Counted from the stretch's first letter, positions 1 through 8,231 are shown. The stretch: DNA of 24,092 nt from JADHLJ01 sp038118725 (GCA_038118725.1 JAYOIK010000078.1:1-24092), one strand, 5' to 3'. A program made the numbers and translations. Notes: generated by a model not told the origin, from the sequence alone.

Positions 1-12
1 TTTGAGCCATGG

Positions 13-89
13 CGGGGTGTAGCGCAGCCTGGTAGCGCATCTGCTTTGGGAGCAGAGGGTCGGCGGTTCGAATCCGTCCACCCCGACCA
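13..89 (+). tRNA. tRNA-Pro, anticodon TGG
   Basis: A complete 77-nt cloverleaf. The acceptor arm CGGGGTG (13-19) pairs with CACCCCG (79-85), followed by discriminator A and an encoded CCA (87-89). The anticodon loop in ctgctTTGGGAgcag carries TGG, which reads proline codons. The T arm contains the usual GGTTCGAATCC. It lies just upstream of the complex I subunit gene on the same strand. Confidence 0.95.
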
Positions 90-119
90 AACCGGCTCGA
101 ACGTTAGGGGAGCGTGGCG

Positions 120-425
120 ATGACCGTGCGGATTTACCAGCCGACCAAGACGGCGATGCAATCGGGTAAGGCGAAAACCAGGCGTTGGGTGTTGGAGCAC
201 GCGCCCGAGACCGCGCGCAGACCGGAGCCTCTCATGGGCTGGGTCGCGGCGGGGGATACCAAGAATCAGGTGCGACTCGGATTCGAAACCAAGGAAGACG
301 CCATCGCCTACGCCAAGAAACACAACCTGGCCTATCGGGTACAGGAGCCGCGCCGCTCGAAGCCTCGGATAAAGACCTACGCGGATAACTTCGCCTTCAA
401 TCGCGCCGGCTCCTGGACCCACTGA
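120..425 (+). CDS. NDUFS4-like complex I accessory subunit
   Basis: This 101-residue protein belongs to the 'ETC complex I subunit' family, the bacterial counterpart of mitochondrial NDUFS4 (18-kDa/AQDQ subunit). It is a peripheral accessory subunit of NADH:ubiquinone oxidoreductase. Recognition rests on the N-terminal RIYQPTKTAMQSGKAKTRRW, the central MGWVAAGDTKNQVRLGFETK and EDAIAYAKKH segments, and the basic C-terminus ending near KTYADNFAFNR. Length matches the family. I chose ATG at 120 rather than GTG at 114 because an AGGGGAG box (106-112) is well spaced for it and family members begin close to the ARIY/VRIY motif. It lies between two tRNA genes and away from any nuo operon, as is common for this gene. 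The family is largely confined to alphaproteobacteria and mitochondria, which supports the taxonomic placement. Confidence 0.92.
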   Translation: MTVRIYQPTKTAMQSGKAKTRRWVLEHAPETARRPEPLMGWVAAGDTKNQVRLGFETKEDAIAYAKKHNLAYRVQEPRRSKPRIKTYADNFAFNRAGSWTH

Positions 426-451
426 CGCCGCCCGGCGCGCCGATCAGATAC

Positions 452-528
452 GGCCCCGTAGCTCAATTGGATAGAGCACCAGCCTTCTAAGCTGATGGTT
501 GCAGGTTCGAGTCCTGCCGGGGTCGCCA
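452..528 (+). tRNA. tRNA-Arg, anticodon TCT
   Basis: A complete 77-nt cloverleaf. The acceptor stem GGCCCCG (452-458) pairs with CGGGGTC (518-524) with one G-T pair. It is followed by discriminator G and encoded CCA (526-528). The anticodon loop CTTCTAA gives TCT, reading AGA/AGG arginine codons, which are rare in this GC-rich sequence. The T arm has GGTTCGAGTCC. The stop codon of the convergent glycosyltransferase gene lies 23 bp downstream. Confidence 0.95.
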
Positions 529-550
529 TTGCTTCGGGAAACCACGCGGG

Positions 551-1705
551 CTAACGCTGGTTCGATACCTTCGTTTCGATGAATTCCCGCCAAATCCCGA
601 GAAAACGCTCGGCGAAGTTTGAATAGCGGAAATGAGCCGCCCAACGCTCGGCCCCCGCACGCCCGAGCTCGCGCGCCTTGTCCGTATCGCGGAGCAGCTC
701 GATCAGCCGGTCGCCGAGTTCCTCCGGACGGTCGAGATCGACATTATAGCCGGTGTCTCCATCCACGTTCACCTCGGCGCCTGCGTCATGCACCGAGGCG
801 ATGACCGGCAGGCCGAATCGCATGGCCTCGATATAGGTGATGCCGAAACCTTCCTGCCGACTCGGCATGGCGAAAACATGGGCGCGGCGGAACAGCGCCT
901 CGATTTCCTCCTCCGGGACAAATCCCAGCACCTCGATCCGGTCGGCGGCGCGCGAAGAGCGGCAAAGCGCTTGAACGCGCTCCAGGCCGGTTCCGCCACC
1001 CGCGATCACCAGGCGTGCGTCGGGAACGGCGTCTACCACGCGTGGCCAACAGGCGATCAGCTCGTTATGGCCTTTCCAATGCTCCGCCGCGTCGAGGCGG
1101 CCAATGATCAGGACCGTCGGTGGCCCGTCGAAAGCCGCTGGGTTATCAGGGGGATCGTCATGCTCCGTGGCGAGCCAGCAAACCGAGGCGTCCTTCAAGG
1201 GGCCGTGCAGGTTCTGATGCTTCTCCAGGGTGTAGTTGGAATTCGTGATGACCTTGCTTGCGCGGTGCAAGGCGCGTTTGCGATCCCGGCGCATGTCCTC
1301 GAAGGCTTCGATGCCGTGGGCCCATACGGCGAAAGGACCGCCGAGCCTTGGAAGTCTTGGGTGCGCGCGGGAGAGTCCCAAGGTATCGTAGAGGCAGACG
1401 CGACCACCGAGCGCCGCGAGGTGAGTCCGCGCGGCGAATTCGAGCCTGCTCCCGCCACATGCCGTGACGTGCCCGCCGTGAAGGTCGAAGGCGCCGGATT
1501 CGGCGAGCGAGGTTATCTGAAGATCAGCCCCGGCATCGATCAACGTCCGCGCCACCATGCGTGATACGCGGGCAATGCCGCCGTGCCCCGCGGTTAGAGT
1601 CGCCGCGCCGAAAAACATGGCGGGAAGTTCCGGGGAGCGTGGGCGCGCCACCGCCTTGATGTCGAACGGCTCGGATTCACGCGGTGCTGGCTCGCGGCCC
1701 ACCAT
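551..1705 (-). CDS. GT4-family glycosyltransferase (GT-B fold)
   Basis: A 384-residue glycosyltransferase group 1 (GT4-like) protein, expected to transfer a sugar from a nucleotide-sugar donor to a glycan, lipid or protein. The N-terminal domain contains a glycine-rich GHGGIARVSRM loop (about 40-50). The C-terminal Rossmann domain shows IIGRLD (200-205), WKGHNELI (about 210-217), ARLVIAGGG, and the hallmark EX7E donor-site motif from E285 to E293 (EGFGITYIE). GLPVIAS and an ELGDRL helix follow, as expected. ATG at 1705 is preceded by a TAGGT box; a second ATG at codon 30, just before FFGAATLTAG, would also fit the family. It lies 26 bp downstream of the TPR gene on the same strand, so the two are probably co-transcribed. 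No signal peptide or membrane segment is seen. Acceptor and donor sugar are unknown. Confidence 0.88.
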   Translation of the reverse strand: MVGREPAPRESEPFDIKAVARPRSPELPAMFFGAATLTAGHGGIARVSRMVARTLIDAGADLQITSLAESGAFDLHGGHVTACGGSRLEFAARTHLAALGGRVCLYDTLGLSRAHPRLPRLGGPFAVWAHGIEAFEDMRRDRKRALHRASKVITNSNYTLEKHQNLHGPLKDASVCWLATEHDDPPDNPAAFDGPPTVLIIGRLDAAEHWKGHNELIACWPRVVDAVPDARLVIAGGGTGLERVQALCRSSRAADRIEVLGFVPEEEIEALFRRAHVFAMPSRQEGFGITYIEAMRFGLPVIASVHDAGAEVNVDGDTGYNVDLDRPEELGDRLIELLRDTDKARELGRAGAERWAAHFRYSNFAERFLGIWREFIETKVSNQR

Positions 1706-1731
1706 TGAGACCTACCCAATACAAAAATCCG

Positions 1732-3060
1732 CTACTCCGGCGTCGGCTGTCGCGCCCGAGTTACGAGGTCGGCGGTTCTGGCGATATAATCATCCATCGC
1801 TTCGGCGTCCCCGCGCCACAAGAGTCGCATTGAAGGATACCATCGCGCGAATTTTGGTGGACGGGTTCGGTGTCCACTGAACCAGTACCAGCGCGCGCTA
1901 AAACGCTCCGGCAAAAGAGTCCAAACACTGCGTCCCACCCCTCCGGCGATATGCGCGACTGGCTTATCCGGGGTGATGATAAGGTCGCACGCGGCGACCA
2001 ACGCGGCGAGTCCATCATAATCCGTGGCCTCGTCGACATCGGGGTGCGTGGCTAGTCGAATGCCCGTGGCTTGCTCGAATGCCTCGACTTCCGCCCGCGC
2101 CTCGCCACCTTCGAGGCTGACCCAGGTTATGTCGGGAAGCGTCAATAGGGGGGTTAAACGTTGTAGCGTGAGTTCCGGTCCATTCCTCGATTGGGATCGC
2201 CACGCAAGCCCGATGGTCCGCTTTTCCGGTTTGGCGATATCGAGCATGATGTCAACCGCGAGGTCGGGGTCGGCGCTCAGGAAACGTGGCTTTCCCTTTC
2301 TAAAATCAAGGATTGATCGCCGGTTCATGCCGCAAAGTCGGCCCATGGGAATTTGAGCGGCGATGTCGCCTTCCGAGAGCCGGGGATTTGGCTGTGTCTC
2401 GGCGATGACGATTTCGGCGTCGGGGAACGAACGTTGGAAAAGAGTCGCCAGGCCTGGATCCACTTCCACAACCAGTCGCCCCGGCAAGTTGATTTCGTCG
2501 AGAACGCTACAGAAGAATATCTGCGCCGAGGTCGACTGTTCGGCCCAGACGAGCAGCTTTCCGTCGATCTCGCTCCGGCCATCCCAGACCGGGCTCGGAA
2601 AATCACGCCAGACCCCGGGTGCCGCGGGATAGGTAAACCGCCACTCGTAGTCGGTCCAACCTTGTTCCCAACGCATTACCTCGAGGTCTAGGATCGATCG
2701 TTGATACCGCGCCGCGGCGTAATTCGGGCTGTATTCAATCGCCTTGCTGAACGCTTCATGGGCGCCTTCGACATCGCGATCTCTCAACCGCGCCATGCCG
2801 AGTGATGTTTGTATCTGGGCGTTTCTGGGCGCCAGGACTCGGGCATGACCCATCCAGGCCCGCTCGGTTTCGCCGTCGCCAATAGCGGCCGACGCGAGCG
2901 CGAAGAGGTAACTGGCATTGGAATCCTCGGGGGCCGCCAGGATTCGCCGCTTCAAGTAGGGGAGTTCCTCGGCGGCGCGGCCGGCTTGAAGACTACGCAA
3001 GATGGCGGCGTTGGGGCGATGGTTGACGGCGGAGAATTCCGCGGCGGCTTGCTCAGTCAC
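1732..3060 (-). CDS. TPR protein with GT-B-like C-terminal domain
   Basis: A 442-residue protein. The N-terminal half (about 15-125) holds TPR-like helical repeats, clearest around ERAWMGHARVLAPRNAQIQTSLG and EGAHEAFSKAIEYSPNYAAARY. The DYEWRF motif (137-142) follows; it is typical of proteobacterial TPR proteins whose C-terminal half resembles GT9/GT41 glycosyltransferases. The C-terminus keeps that pattern: KRTIGLAWRSQ, a CDLIITPDKPVAHIAGGVGRSVWTLLP-type segment, and WYPSMRLLWRGD. The usual 'VDT' before the AHLAG helix is altered to PDK here, so catalysis is uncertain. Such genes often sit in surface-glycan or flagellin glycosylation loci. The start is GTG at 3060 with no convincing Shine-Dalgarno; no nearby upstream alternative exists. 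It is probably the first gene of a two-gene operon with the GT4 gene. Confidence 0.8.
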   Translation of the reverse strand: MTEQAAAEFSAVNHRPNAAILRSLQAGRAAEELPYLKRRILAAPEDSNASYLFALASAAIGDGETERAWMGHARVLAPRNAQIQTSLGMARLRDRDVEGAHEAFSKAIEYSPNYAAARYQRSILDLEVMRWEQGWTDYEWRFTYPAAPGVWRDFPSPVWDGRSEIDGKLLVWAEQSTSAQIFFCSVLDEINLPGRLVVEVDPGLATLFQRSFPDAEIVIAETQPNPRLSEGDIAAQIPMGRLCGMNRRSILDFRKGKPRFLSADPDLAVDIMLDIAKPEKRTIGLAWRSQSRNGPELTLQRLTPLLTLPDITWVSLEGGEARAEVEAFEQATGIRLATHPDVDEATDYDGLAALVAACDLIITPDKPVAHIAGGVGRSVWTLLPERFSARWYWFSGHRTRPPKFARWYPSMRLLWRGDAEAMDDYIARTADLVTRARQPTPE

Positions 3061-3213
3061 GTTTCAACGCCAGGAAAGGCTCGTTATGATCATGCCGCTC
3101 GTATATTCGGGTGAGGGTGGGGGGTCAATCGCCGATCCCGGCGCGCCGACCACTCGGTTCCGATACGCGGGGATAAAGAGCCCGGGATGGACCTGGAAAA
3201 CACGGAGGTCGAA

Positions 3214-4380
3214 ATGAAGATCAAGTCGGTTAAGGCCTGGTGGTTGCACGTGCCGATTCCCGAGGCGCAACGCCATCGCTCGGATTTCGGCCTGGTCGCC
3301 TCCTTCGACATGGCGCTGGCGCGGATCGAGACCGAATGCGGTCTCGTCGGTCATGGCGAGGCCAAGGCGACGGTCGCCAGCGCCGGAGACAATCGCGCGG
3401 TGGTCTCGCTGATCGAGCGCGAGTTGGGGCCGATGCTGATCGGTGATGATCCCCGCGACATCAGCAGACATTGGGAGAATTTCTACAGTGGTGTGCGCGG
3501 TCACTACGCGCTCGACCGGGGCCATGTGTTCCCGATACTGGGGCGGCGCGGCATCACCATCTCGGCGATCAGCGGTATCGACATGGCGCTTTGGGACATT
3601 CTCGGCAAGAGCCTGGAGGCTCCGGTCTGGCGGCTGCTCGGCGGGCGCCGGCGGGAGCGCATGCCCGCCTATGCCTCGGGTGGCTGGGCTCCGGCGGACA
3701 AGATTGGCGAACAGTTGCAATCCTATATCGACCGCGGCGGCTTCAAGGCCGTGAAGATGCGGGTCGGCGTCGCCGATGGAGAGGCAAGGCATTCGGCGGC
3801 CCGTGTTCGGGCGGCGCGCGAGGCCCTGGACCCCGAGATCGATATCATGTGCGACGCCTATGGTACCTTCGGCGTGGCCGAGGCCAAGCGTTTCTGCCGC
3901 CTGGTCGAGGATTGCGACATCGCCTGGTTCGAGGAACCGGTAACCGCCGACGACAAACGCGGGCTGGCCGAGGTGCGCGCGAGCACGGACATCCCAATTG
4001 CCACCGGAGAGAGCGAGGCGACCCGTTTCGCCTTTCGCGACCTGGCGGAGCTCCGAGCCGCCGATATCTTTGAGCCGGATCTGGCGATCTGTGGCGGCAT
4101 CACCGAGGGGATGCGCATCGGCGCGCTGGCCAGTGCCTTCCAGCTTCGCTTGGCCCCGCATCTCTGGGGCGGCGCGCTGATGTTCAACGCCGGCCTGCAC
4201 GTCTCGGCGGCCTCGCCGGCGGCGCATATCATCGAGTATTCCCTCGGCGCCAACCCGATGCTTTTCGAGCTTGCCGAGGAAGCCCCGGTTTCCGTCGACG
4301 GCATGGTGGAGATCCCGGACAGGCCGGGATTGGGCGTGACCATCAACGAGGATTTCGTGAAGCGGTATACGGTGGTGTAG
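3214..4380 (+). CDS. Enolase-superfamily (mandelate racemase/MLE type) enzyme, probable acid-sugar dehydratase
   Basis: A 388-residue enzyme of the mandelate racemase/muconate lactonizing enzyme family, with an N-terminal capping domain and a C-terminal TIM barrel. The three Mg2+ ligands are visible: D214 (IMCDAYG), E240 (WFEEP) and E266 (ATGES). The barrel also has an Asp-His dyad, D289 (EPDLAICGG) and H316 (APHLWGG), which marks the mandelate racemase subgroup. At the end of the second strand the usual KxK is K181-M-R183, so the position of the second catalytic Lys is Arg. Members of this subgroup mainly dehydrate or epimerise sugar acids and related acids. ATG 3214 is chosen over an in-frame start at 3187 because GGAGGT lies at about 3203-3208. 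It converges on the DMT permease with an 11-bp gap. Substrate unknown. Confidence 0.9.
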   Translation: MKIKSVKAWWLHVPIPEAQRHRSDFGLVASFDMALARIETECGLVGHGEAKATVASAGDNRAVVSLIERELGPMLIGDDPRDISRHWENFYSGVRGHYALDRGHVFPILGRRGITISAISGIDMALWDILGKSLEAPVWRLLGGRRRERMPAYASGGWAPADKIGEQLQSYIDRGGFKAVKMRVGVADGEARHSAARVRAAREALDPEIDIMCDAYGTFGVAEAKRFCRLVEDCDIAWFEEPVTADDKRGLAEVRASTDIPIATGESEATRFAFRDLAELRAADIFEPDLAICGGITEGMRIGALASAFQLRLAPHLWGGALMFNAGLHVSAASPAAHIIEYSLGANPMLFELAEEAPVSVDGMVEIPDRPGLGVTINEDFVKRYTVV

Positions 4381-4391
4381 GGGCGGGGCGA

Positions 4392-5231
4392 TTACCCCTT
4401 CCCCTCGCTCCTCAGCAGATACATCCCGCCGGCGACCACCAGGACCGCGCCGATCCACACACCGGTGCCCGGGACGTCGCCCCAGAAGATCGCGCCGATC
4501 AGCACCGCCCAGATCAGCGTGGTGTATTTGAACGGCGCGATGAGGGCGACCTCGCCGAGCCGGAACCCCTCGATCATCAGATACTGCGCGCCGCCGACGA
4601 AGATGCCGGAGATGGCGAAGATCCAGAGATGCTCGACTTGAATTGGCGCCCAGCCCAGGGGCCAGCTGAGAAAGCCCGCAAGGGTGACGAAACTGGTGCT
4701 GATCATCAGGATCGCGCTGGAACTTTCGGTGCCGCTGATCCGTCTTGTCACCACGTCGCGGCAGGCGCCGAAGAACGCCGCGCCGAGCGGTGCCAACGCG
4801 GCGACCCGGAAGGCGTCACCGGTGGGTTGAACCATGACCAGAACGCCCGCGAAACCGACCAGGATCGCGATCCAGCGCCGCCAGCCGACACGCTCTCCCA
4901 GGAACGGAATCGCCAGCGCCACCGTCAACAACGGTCCGGCGAAGGCGATGGCGATGGCATCGGCGATCGGCAGCAGACTGAGGCCGGTAACGAAGCAGAT
5001 AGTCGAGAGTGTCATCAGCGATGCTCGGCCAAGCTGATGGCTCCAGCGGTTGACCTTCAGCGCCGTCGTCCGGCCCGACCCGACGTAGAACACCGCCAGC
5101 AAGGCCACGATCAAAACTCCCCGCAAGGCCATCACCTGGCCGACCGGATAGCTTTCGGTCAGATACTTCGCCATGCCGTCATTTATGGTCAGGACCAACG
5201 CGCCCAGGGTCATGCAGATCACCCCTCGCAT
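4392..5231 (-). CDS. DMT-superfamily permease (EamA family)
   Basis: A hydrophobic inner-membrane protein of the drug/metabolite transporter superfamily with two EamA repeats, about ten membrane segments in all. Recognisable parts are GALVLTINDGMAKYL (first helix), VMALRGVLIVALLAVF, LLPIADAIAIAFAGPLLTVALAIPFLGERVGWRRWIAILVGFAGV split across the first repeat, and in the second repeat VALIAPFKYTTLIWAVLIGAIFWGDVPG near the C-terminus. The start is uncertain. An in-frame ATG at 5330 would add 33 residues but has no Shine-Dalgarno. ATG 5231 fits the family N-terminus. ATG 5213 has the best upstream box (GAGGGG, 8-nt spacing). Its substrate could be an amino acid or other metabolite and cannot be told from sequence. 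It faces the enolase-superfamily gene, a common sort of pairing for catabolic acids, but it is on the opposite strand. Confidence 0.88.
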   Translation of the reverse strand: MRGVICMTLGALVLTINDGMAKYLTESYPVGQVMALRGVLIVALLAVFYVGSGRTTALKVNRWSHQLGRASLMTLSTICFVTGLSLLPIADAIAIAFAGPLLTVALAIPFLGERVGWRRWIAILVGFAGVLVMVQPTGDAFRVAALAPLGAAFFGACRDVVTRRISGTESSSAILMISTSFVTLAGFLSWPLGWAPIQVEHLWIFAISGIFVGGAQYLMIEGFRLGEVALIAPFKYTTLIWAVLIGAIFWGDVPGTGVWIGAVLVVAGGMYLLRSEGKG

Positions 5232-5400
5232 CGGCGCCGGAATACTGGAGAAGGCTTGGTTAATCCGGAGCACGGGAATCCTTGAGACCGGGATGGCGAG
5301 CGTGGGAAAGACAAGCACGATCAGGTTCATCGGGGAAGGGGTTGGTACTGGTTATCCCCCGCGAATGTAATCTTCCCGAGCTTACCCTGAACTTCTATCG

Positions 5401-5546
5401 CGTATCCCCGACGCTGGTCGGGGTCGACGCCTGAGAATAGCCCACGTGACGGGAATCCGATCACGATCAACCCGTCGTGAAAGCGCTCCGCCACCCGTCG
5501 CGTTGAGACGTTTCAGGCGTCGGCTCCGACCTTCGTCGGGGATACG
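5401..5546 (+). repeat. 146-bp inverted-repeat element, copy 1
   Basis: Begins CGTATCCCCGACGCTGGTCG and ends with the near inverted complement ...GTCGGGGATACG. Each arm folds into its own hairpin (left CCCCGACgctgGTCGGGG; right with one G-T pair). The interior contains GATCACGATCAAC and is alignable by eye with copies 2 and 3 in the same orientation. It lies in the gap between the DMT permease and ABC-F genes, which are transcribed away from it. No ORF and no obvious target-site duplication. Confidence 0.9.
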
Positions 5547-5558
5547 GGTGGTAGCGAT

Positions 5559-5580
5559 CGTACGGTCCCGTGGCCGTACG
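5559..5580. repeat. Perfect 7-bp inverted repeat upstream of ABC-F gene
   Basis: Arms CGTACGG (5559-5565) and CCGTACG (5574-5580) flank an 8-nt spacer. It lies 12 bp beyond repeat copy 1 and about 120 bp upstream of the ABC-F start. It could be an operator or a leader hairpin. No regulator gene is adjacent. The rest of the 5331-5701 gap, outside copy 1 and this site, holds nothing I recognise. Confidence 0.45.
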
Positions 5581-5701
5581 AACTATCGGATGGCAACGGA
5601 CTGGATCCAGGAACTCGAAGGGTCTTGGTCCCCCTCGACCATCCGGCCACGCGCTAAACTCCTCGGTTGGCGAGAGACCGTCGGAGATGGTATCACGCGC
5701 C

Positions 5702-7612
5702 ATGATTCGAATCAGGGACATGACCTATCGGGTCGCCGGGCGGATGTTGTTCGACGGCGCGACCGCGACCGTGCCGGCGGGCCATAAGGTCGGGTTGGTC
5801 GGGCGAAACGGCTCGGGCAAGTCGACCTTGCTGCGCCTGCTCGCCGGAACCGCGCAGGTGGATAGCGGCGAGATCGCGATCGATGGCATCACCGGGGTCG
5901 TTAATGCCATCGGCACGGTCGAGCAGGAAGCGCCGAGCGGAACCGAGACGCCGCTCGACTTTACCCTGGCCGCCGACAAGGAACGCGCCGAGCTGTTGGA
6001 GCGGGCGGAGGTTGAGACCGATCCGCTGCGTATCGCCGAGATCCAGAACCGGCTCGCCGATATAGGTGCCCACGCGGCGCCGGCCCGGGCGGCCTCAATC
6101 CTGGCCGGGCTCGGCTTTGACGAGGCGGCCCAGAACCAGCCGCTTTCAAGCTTCTCCGGTGGTTGGCGCATGCGGGTGGCCATCGCGGCGCTGCTGTTCG
6201 CCGAGCCCGAGCTATTGTTGCTGGATGAGCCGACGAACCACTTGGATCTGGAGGCGGCGATGTGGCTGGAGACCCATCTGCGCGCCTATCCCAAGACCCT
6301 GGTCGTGGTCAGCCATGATCGCGACCTGCTGAACCGCGCGGTGACCGGGATCCTGCATCTCGAGAACCTGAAGCTGACCTATTACACCGGCGGCTATGAC
6401 CGCTTCGAGCGGGTGCGGGCCGAGCGTCTGGCCCTGCAGGAGGCGATGGCCCGCAAACAGGCGGCCCAGCGCAAGCACATGCAGGCCTTCGTCGACCGCT
6501 TCCGCTACAAGGCCAGCAAGGCGCGCCAGGCGCAAAGCCGCCTGAAGGCGTTGGAACGCATGGATGTGGTGGCATCCGGCGCGGCGGAGCCCACCACGGT
6601 GTTTCGCTTTCCCGAGCCCGAAATCCTGCCGCCACCCCTTGTGACCTTTGATCAGGCGTCGGTGGGATACGAACCTGGCAAGCCGATTCTCACCGGCATC
6701 GACCTGCGGCTCGACGCGGACGATCGTATCGGGTTTCTCGGCCAGAACGGCAACGGCAAATCGACCCTCGCCAAGCTTATCGCCGGGCGGCTGGAGAAGA
6801 TGTCCGGTGACAGCCACCGCACGGCCAAGCTGAAGGTCGGTTTCTTCGCCCAGCATCAGGTCGATGACCTGGATCTGGAGGAAACCGCCACGGATCATCT
6901 AGCTCGGCTGATGCCCAACGCGCCGAAGGACCGAGTGCGGGCCAGGCTCGGCGGTGTCGGACTGGTGCAGGACAAGCAAACCACCAAGGTCAAGCATCTC
7001 TCGGGTGGCGAGAAGGCGCGCCTGACCATCGCGCTGATCACTTATGACAGCCCGCATGTTCTGATCCTTGACGAGCCGACCAACCACTTGGACATCGATG
7101 CCCGTGACGCGCTGGTTCAGGCCCTGAACGACTATAACGGCGCGGTGATCCTGATCAGCCATGATCGCCGCTTGCTAGAGCTGACCGTCGACCGGCTTTG
7201 GATGGTCGCGGACGGAACCGTCAAACCCTTTGACGGCGATTTGGCCGACTATGCCGGCTGGCTGCGCGAGCGCTCCCGCGCGGCGTCGGGCAAGGGCTCC
7301 AAGACGAGCGATGCTTCGACCGGCGAGGGCAACAGCCGGGTCGACCGCAAGGAAGCCCGCAAGGCCGCCGCGGAGCGACGCAAGGAGAACGCCGATATCC
7401 GCAAGGCCGCGCGCGAGGCGGAGAAGCTGCTCGAAAAACTGACCGTCCGACGTCAAAAACTCATCGAAACCCTCGGAGACCCGGCGACCTACGAGAAGTC
7501 CACCCAAGAGGTGAAGGATCTGATCCTGAAGAAGGAAGCGGTCGATCGCGAGATCGCCGCCGCCGAGGCCACATGGCTGGAAGCCAGCGAAGCGCTGGAA
7601 GCCGCGGAGTGA
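5702..7612 (+). CDS. ABC-F family ATPase (ribosome-associated type)
   Basis: A 636-residue soluble protein with two ABC ATPase domains and no membrane segments, typical of ABC-F proteins (Uup/YheS/EttA-like), which act on the ribosome rather than in transport. Domain 1 has Walker A GRNGSGKST (34-42), signature FSGGW (about 151-155) and Walker B LLLLDEPTNHLD with D175-E176. The linker is basic and helical (ARKQAAQRKHMQAFVDRFRYKASKARQAQSR), as expected for the P-site tRNA interaction motif. Domain 2 has Walker A GQNGNGKST (from 347), LSGGEKARL and LILDEPTNHLD. The C-terminus (about 570-636) is a charged coiled coil. An upstream in-frame start at 5570 would add an uncharacteristic arginine-rich stretch; ATG 5702 (MIRIRDMTYRV) matches family N-termini, with 5687 as an alternative. 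The next gene begins 4 bp after the stop. Confidence 0.93.
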   Translation: MIRIRDMTYRVAGRMLFDGATATVPAGHKVGLVGRNGSGKSTLLRLLAGTAQVDSGEIAIDGITGVVNAIGTVEQEAPSGTETPLDFTLAADKERAELLERAEVETDPLRIAEIQNRLADIGAHAAPARAASILAGLGFDEAAQNQPLSSFSGGWRMRVAIAALLFAEPELLLLDEPTNHLDLEAAMWLETHLRAYPKTLVVVSHDRDLLNRAVTGILHLENLKLTYYTGGYDRFERVRAERLALQEAMARKQAAQRKHMQAFVDRFRYKASKARQAQSRLKALERMDVVASGAAEPTTVFRFPEPEILPPPLVTFDQASVGYEPGKPILTGIDLRLDADDRIGFLGQNGNGKSTLAKLIAGRLEKMSGDSHRTAKLKVGFFAQHQVDDLDLEETATDHLARLMPNAPKDRVRARLGGVGLVQDKQTTKVKHLSGGEKARLTIALITYDSPHVLILDEPTNHLDIDARDALVQALNDYNGAVILISHDRRLLELTVDRLWMVADGTVKPFDGDLADYAGWLRERSRAASGKGSKTSDASTGEGNSRVDRKEARKAAAERRKENADIRKAAREAEKLLEKLTVRRQKLIETLGDPATYEKSTQEVKDLILKKEAVDREIAAAEATWLEASEALEAAE

Positions 7613-7616
7613 TGTC

Positions 7617-8204
7617 ATGACGATCCAGGAAAAACTTGAAGCCGCTGTTAAGGAAACTCTCCGGGAAATCAAATCCATCGCCGGCGACGAAGGGCCGGAT
7701 CGTATGGCGTTGCAAGCCATGAAGGAACGGTTGGCCGCGCTTGCCGAGCGCGCGGAGCTGTTTCCCCGGACGGATTTCCCGGCCACGGGCAATGAGGACG
7801 ACGATTCCCATTTGCTGTCACAAGACGCGGATGGCGGCTTCGCGCTTTATCTTTATTCCAGCGGTTCCGACGAGGAAACGCCGCCACATGATCATTGTAC
7901 TTGGGCGGTGATCGCCGGGATCGAGGGCGTTGAGCACAACAAGGTCTACCGGCGTCTCGACGACGGCTCGGTTCCGGGGCGCGGGCGTATTGAACTCGAC
8001 CATGAGTTCAGTGTATGCGCCGGTACCGGTCTGGCGCTCGCCGCCGAGGATGTTCATTCCATCCATGTCGACACCTCCCAGCCGGTGATGCATCTGCATC
8101 TCTACGGCAAGGGCTTCGAATTTTTGTCGGGCCGTGTAAGCTTTGACATGACCGACGGCACAACGGCGCCCTTCGGCGTCCCAGTGTCCGCCTCCGCGCA
8201 ATAG
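7617..8204 (+). CDS. Cysteine dioxygenase-like cupin (thiol dioxygenase family)
   Basis: A 195-residue single-domain cupin of the cysteine-dioxygenase-like type. Fe(II) ligand candidates are H91 and H93 (PPHDHCTW) and H147 (EDVHSIH). The HLHLYGKG segment (H161, Y163) matches the SLHLY catalytic stretch of mammalian cysteine dioxygenase, where the His and Tyr help position O2 and thiol. The Cys of the mammalian Cys-Tyr crosslink is absent, as in many bacterial members. I cannot place the substrate-binding Arg with confidence, so the substrate might be cysteine, 3-mercaptopropionate or another thiol. GGAG at 7606-7609 overlaps the end of the ABC-F gene, 7 nt from ATG 7617, which suggests translational coupling. 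The following rhodanese gene, 27 bp on, supports a sulfur-metabolism role. Cytoplasmic; no signal peptide. Confidence 0.82.
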   Translation: MTIQEKLEAAVKETLREIKSIAGDEGPDRMALQAMKERLAALAERAELFPRTDFPATGNEDDDSHLLSQDADGGFALYLYSSGSDEETPPHDHCTWAVIAGIEGVEHNKVYRRLDDGSVPGRGRIELDHEFSVCAGTGLALAAEDVHSIHVDTSQPVMHLHLYGKGFEFLSGRVSFDMTDGTTAPFGVPVSASAQ

Positions 8205-8231
8205 CAACGCCACTCGATTGGAGACCCCCAT

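Noticed and set aside
632..1564. 310-codon plus-strand frame opposite the GT4 gene
   Set aside because: The minus-strand frame carries the EX7E motif and full GT-B pattern; this one is a shadow.
3064..4458. 464-codon open frame on the minus strand over the enolase-superfamily gene
   Set aside because: The plus-strand gene has all metal ligands and a good ribosome-binding site. The antisense frame has no recognisable domain and overlaps the permease end.
5401..5546. CRISPR-like array made of the repeated CGTATCCCCGAC sequence
   Set aside because: The copies are kilobases apart or inverted, with conserved rather than unique interiors, and there are no cas genes.
5401..5546. Target-site duplication flanking element copy 1 and the other copies
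   Set aside because: Bases just outside the two ends do not match at any copy, so a classic transposon footprint is not supported.
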